From Methylococcales bacterium (GTDB lineage: Bacteria > Pseudomonadota > Gammaproteobacteria > Methylococcales > Methylomonadaceae), in the NCBI GenBank assembly GCA_023144875.1, contig JAGLEW010000091.1, positions 1 through 7,727 of the forward strand: DNA of 7,727 bases. The letters are read 5' to 3'. Under the pieces are notes generated by a model, which was given only the letters and a program-made list of their open reading frames with translations, did not search any database and was not told where the DNA came from. This document shows positions 6,429 to 7,727 of the stretch, one piece after another. The translations under genes were made by a program, and so were the position numbers. Positions within the stretch are counted from its first letter, which is position 1. Each line of letters starts with the position of its first letter.

Positions 6429-7063
6429 TGACAAATACAAAAATTCTCCTTATTGATAATTACGATTCATTCACCTTTAATTTACAACATCTCATCGCGA
6501 TGAACTCCGATGTTTCCCTGACAGTTAAACGAAATGATGATGGTTTTATAAAAGATTTAGAAAATGGGGTGTATTCGGGGGTGGTTATCGGCCCTGGTCC
6601 TGGCTCTCCAGAAGATGATGATTACTTTGGGTTTAATAAAAAAGTGATATTAAATTTTGGAACACAGGGACTGCCCATTTTGGGGGTTTGCTTAGGTTTT
6701 CAAGGGATTTATAACTGCTTTGGCGGTTCTCTTAAAATAGCCGAACTTCCCATGCACGGCAAAGTAAGTAACATTAAAATTATTGATAATGGCGTGATGT
6801 TAAATGGGGTTCCAAATAATATAAAAATTATGCGGTATCATTCCATTCTTGCTGATTTAGAAAAAAATATTCCAGAATCATTACAACTAACCGCATACAC
6901 TCAAACGGATGTCGCCTCTGAAATAAATGGTCATGAATTAATGGCGCTTGAGCATCGAGAGCATCCAATTTATGGGCTTCAATTTCACCCTGAATCATTT
7001 GCCACTGAATATGGCGGAAATATGATTGAAAATTTTATTACTAAATGTAAAGGTATGGCTTAG
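6428..7063 (+). CDS. Glutamine amidotransferase subunit, anthranilate synthase component II (TrpG/PabA)-like
   Basis: A 211-residue class I glutamine amidotransferase that releases ammonia from glutamine for the preceding synthase. It begins with the typical LLIDNYDSFTFNL (7-19), followed by VVIGPGPGSPEDDDYFG (oxyanion region), the nucleophile Cys88 in GVCLGFQ, MHGKVS at 109-114, RYHSI at 136-140, and GLQFHPES at 183-190 carrying the catalytic H187 and E189. The catalytic triad is therefore intact. The residue three after the nucleophile is Phe91 where most TrpG/PabA proteins have His (GVCLGHQ). Length is about normal for a stand-alone subunit. The one-base overlap with the synthase gene and a good AGGAG show that the two are made as a complex. 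Sequence alone cannot decide between anthranilate and aminodeoxychorismate synthesis; the partner favours anthranilate. Confidence 0.9.
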   Translation: MTNTKILLIDNYDSFTFNLQHLIAMNSDVSLTVKRNDDGFIKDLENGVYSGVVIGPGPGSPEDDDYFGFNKKVILNFGTQGLPILGVCLGFQGIYNCFGGSLKIAELPMHGKVSNIKIIDNGVMLNGVPNNIKIMRYHSILADLEKNIPESLQLTAYTQTDVASEINGHELMALEHREHPIYGLQFHPESFATEYGGNMIENFITKCKGMA

Positions 7064-7272
7064 TAATCTCCGTCAAATATCAAACCCATTATTTTGCCCT
7101 TTTTATTTAAAAGGGGCAGATTGACGGCTCTATTGTATTGAATTTATTCAATCCCATTTTCGATATTATTCAACCTGAGATTTGATTAATAGCTATTGAT
7201 TTTAAAAGGGTTTTTATCATAACCTGGATGCGATTGTTAGCTGATTTTACAGAAAAAATTGTATATCAACTA
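7064..7272. other. Convergent intergenic region with several inverted repeats
   Basis: About 210 nt without a gene. Besides the large hairpin, it contains a 6-bp stem ATTGAA/TTCAAT (7137-7142 and 7147-7152) and the 10-bp palindrome AATAGCTATT (about 7188-7197). The sequence is very AT-rich and no ORF, tRNA or promoter could be recognised. Confidence 0.6.
7070..7127. terminator. Nested inverted repeat after the synthase pair, possible bidirectional terminator
   Basis: The inner hairpin pairs TGCCCTTTTT (7095-7104) with AAAAGGGGCA (7109-7118) around an ATTT loop: ten pairs, one of them T-G. An outer pair of arms, CCGTCAA (7070-7076) and TTGACGG (7121-7127), encloses it, starting 7 nt after the amidotransferase stop. 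The position between convergent genes suits a terminator, but there is no T-run after the stem on either strand, so it may instead be a 3'-end stabiliser or part of a repeated element. Confidence 0.45.
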
Positions 7273-7727
7273 TTACTGTTCTTTGTTGTTTTTCTTATTT
7301 ACTTTTAATATATCCTCGTGATTTTTCTGCAGAAAAGCAGTTCTTTCTTTTAGTCGCTCTAATCCCAAAGCCAACCTTCTTTCATCTACACTATTTGGCG
7401 TATCAATTAAGTAAGGCACTATTTTTCCATCATTATCTTCAATATGCTGAGTACCATAAATTTGTGGTTTTTTCTGTTGCATTAATGTTCTGTCTTGAAG
7501 GAATGCTAACTGGTATCCTTTCGCTTCATGTTGTTTAACTCGTTCCTCAAGAAGAGGGACACATGACTGCATAAAAGCCTCGTCTAATACAGAGTGCTGT
7601 ACAATATGGTAAATTGCATCTGCGCCTACTTCTCCAACAAGACTTATTTTAGGCCATCCATGTTTTTTTATTACTTCTTTTGCTTCCCGAGTATTCCTTT
7701 CAAACACTATCTTCAGTTTTGGATGAA
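7273..7727 (-). CDS. DUF6624-like protein, partial at the 5' end
   Basis: The reading frame runs open through the right edge, so this is the C-terminal part of a longer protein; about 151 codons are visible, beginning HPKLKIVFERNTREAKEV. A GTG at 7707 could be read as a start, but it falls inside this open frame just before the conserved block, and the true start probably lies outside. Recognisable family features are HGWPKISLVGEVGADAIYHI followed by VQH, a CVPLLEE segment, the YQLAFLQDR stretch, PQIYGTQ, then DTPNSVDERRLALGLERL. This pattern (HGWP...VGEEGA...QHAD...YGTQ...VDxRR...LGL) matches proteins called DUF6624, of unknown function, found scattered in many bacteria. The C-terminus is highly charged and Lys-rich. 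It converges with the amidotransferase gene. Whether it has a signal peptide or another N-terminal domain cannot be seen. Confidence 0.7.
   Translation of the reverse strand, partial: HPKLKIVFERNTREAKEVIKKHGWPKISLVGEVGADAIYHIVQHSVLDEAFMQSCVPLLEERVKQHEAKGYQLAFLQDRTLMQQKKPQIYGTQHIEDNDGKIVPYLIDTPNSVDERRLALGLERLKERTAFLQKNHEDILKVNKKNNKEQ

Noticed and set aside
7137..7152. ATTGAA/TTCAAT hairpin as a second terminator
   Set aside because: It is a weak AT-rich 6-bp stem with no following T-run, and is expected by chance in such AT-rich DNA.
7705..7707. GTG codon as the start of the DUF6624-like gene
   Set aside because: The frame stays open to the right edge of the window and the conserved block begins shortly after, so the gene is better read as truncated at its 5' end.
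1..7727. CRISPR array, transposon, tRNA or rRNA
   Set aside because: No regularly spaced direct repeats with spacers, transposase motif, cloverleaf or rRNA-like sequence was seen on either strand.

Overview
The window reads as chromosomal DNA from a low-GC gammaproteobacterium. The HtpX protein is close in length and motif order to enterobacterial HtpX, and the HisC start and the periplasmic Cu,Zn-SOD fit the same group. A methylotrophic or sulfur-oxidising lineage is possible, but the sequence alone does not settle the genus.

Left part (1-3356, minus strand). Reading leftwards, a gene for a large secreted multidomain protein (TIMP/NTR-like domain, two Cys-paired repeats, concanavalin-like C-terminal domain) is followed by an overlapping APH/choline-kinase-like phosphotransferase gene. 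An inositol-monophosphatase-family gene comes 3 nt later, then the 5' end of hisC, cut by the window edge. The first three are packed like an operon. hisC lies 66 nt downstream and has a consensus -10 box of its own.

Middle (3357-4348). A short divergent intergenic region separates this set from htpX, the membrane zinc protease for quality control. That region carries a 17-nt sequence repeated once at a 22-bp period, a good candidate for a regulator binding site.

Right part (4349-7063, plus strand). A Cu,Zn superoxide dismutase with an unusual zinc loop is followed closely by a two-gene unit encoding a chorismate-using synthase large subunit (TrpE-like with some PabB-like residues) and its glutamine amidotransferase (TrpG/PabA-like). 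These two overlap by one base and surely form a complex. No other tryptophan, folate or recognisable secondary-metabolite genes are nearby, so the pair looks orphaned. By eye it is more AT-rich than the genes to its left.

Right edge (7064-7727). An intergenic region with a strong hairpin separates the pair from a convergent DUF6624-type gene whose 5' end lies beyond the window.

The most promising leads are the orphan anthranilate-synthase-like pair, the tandem operator-like repeat upstream of htpX, the architecture of the secreted protein and the altered metal loop of the SOD. I see no CRISPR array, transposase, rRNA or tRNA gene.
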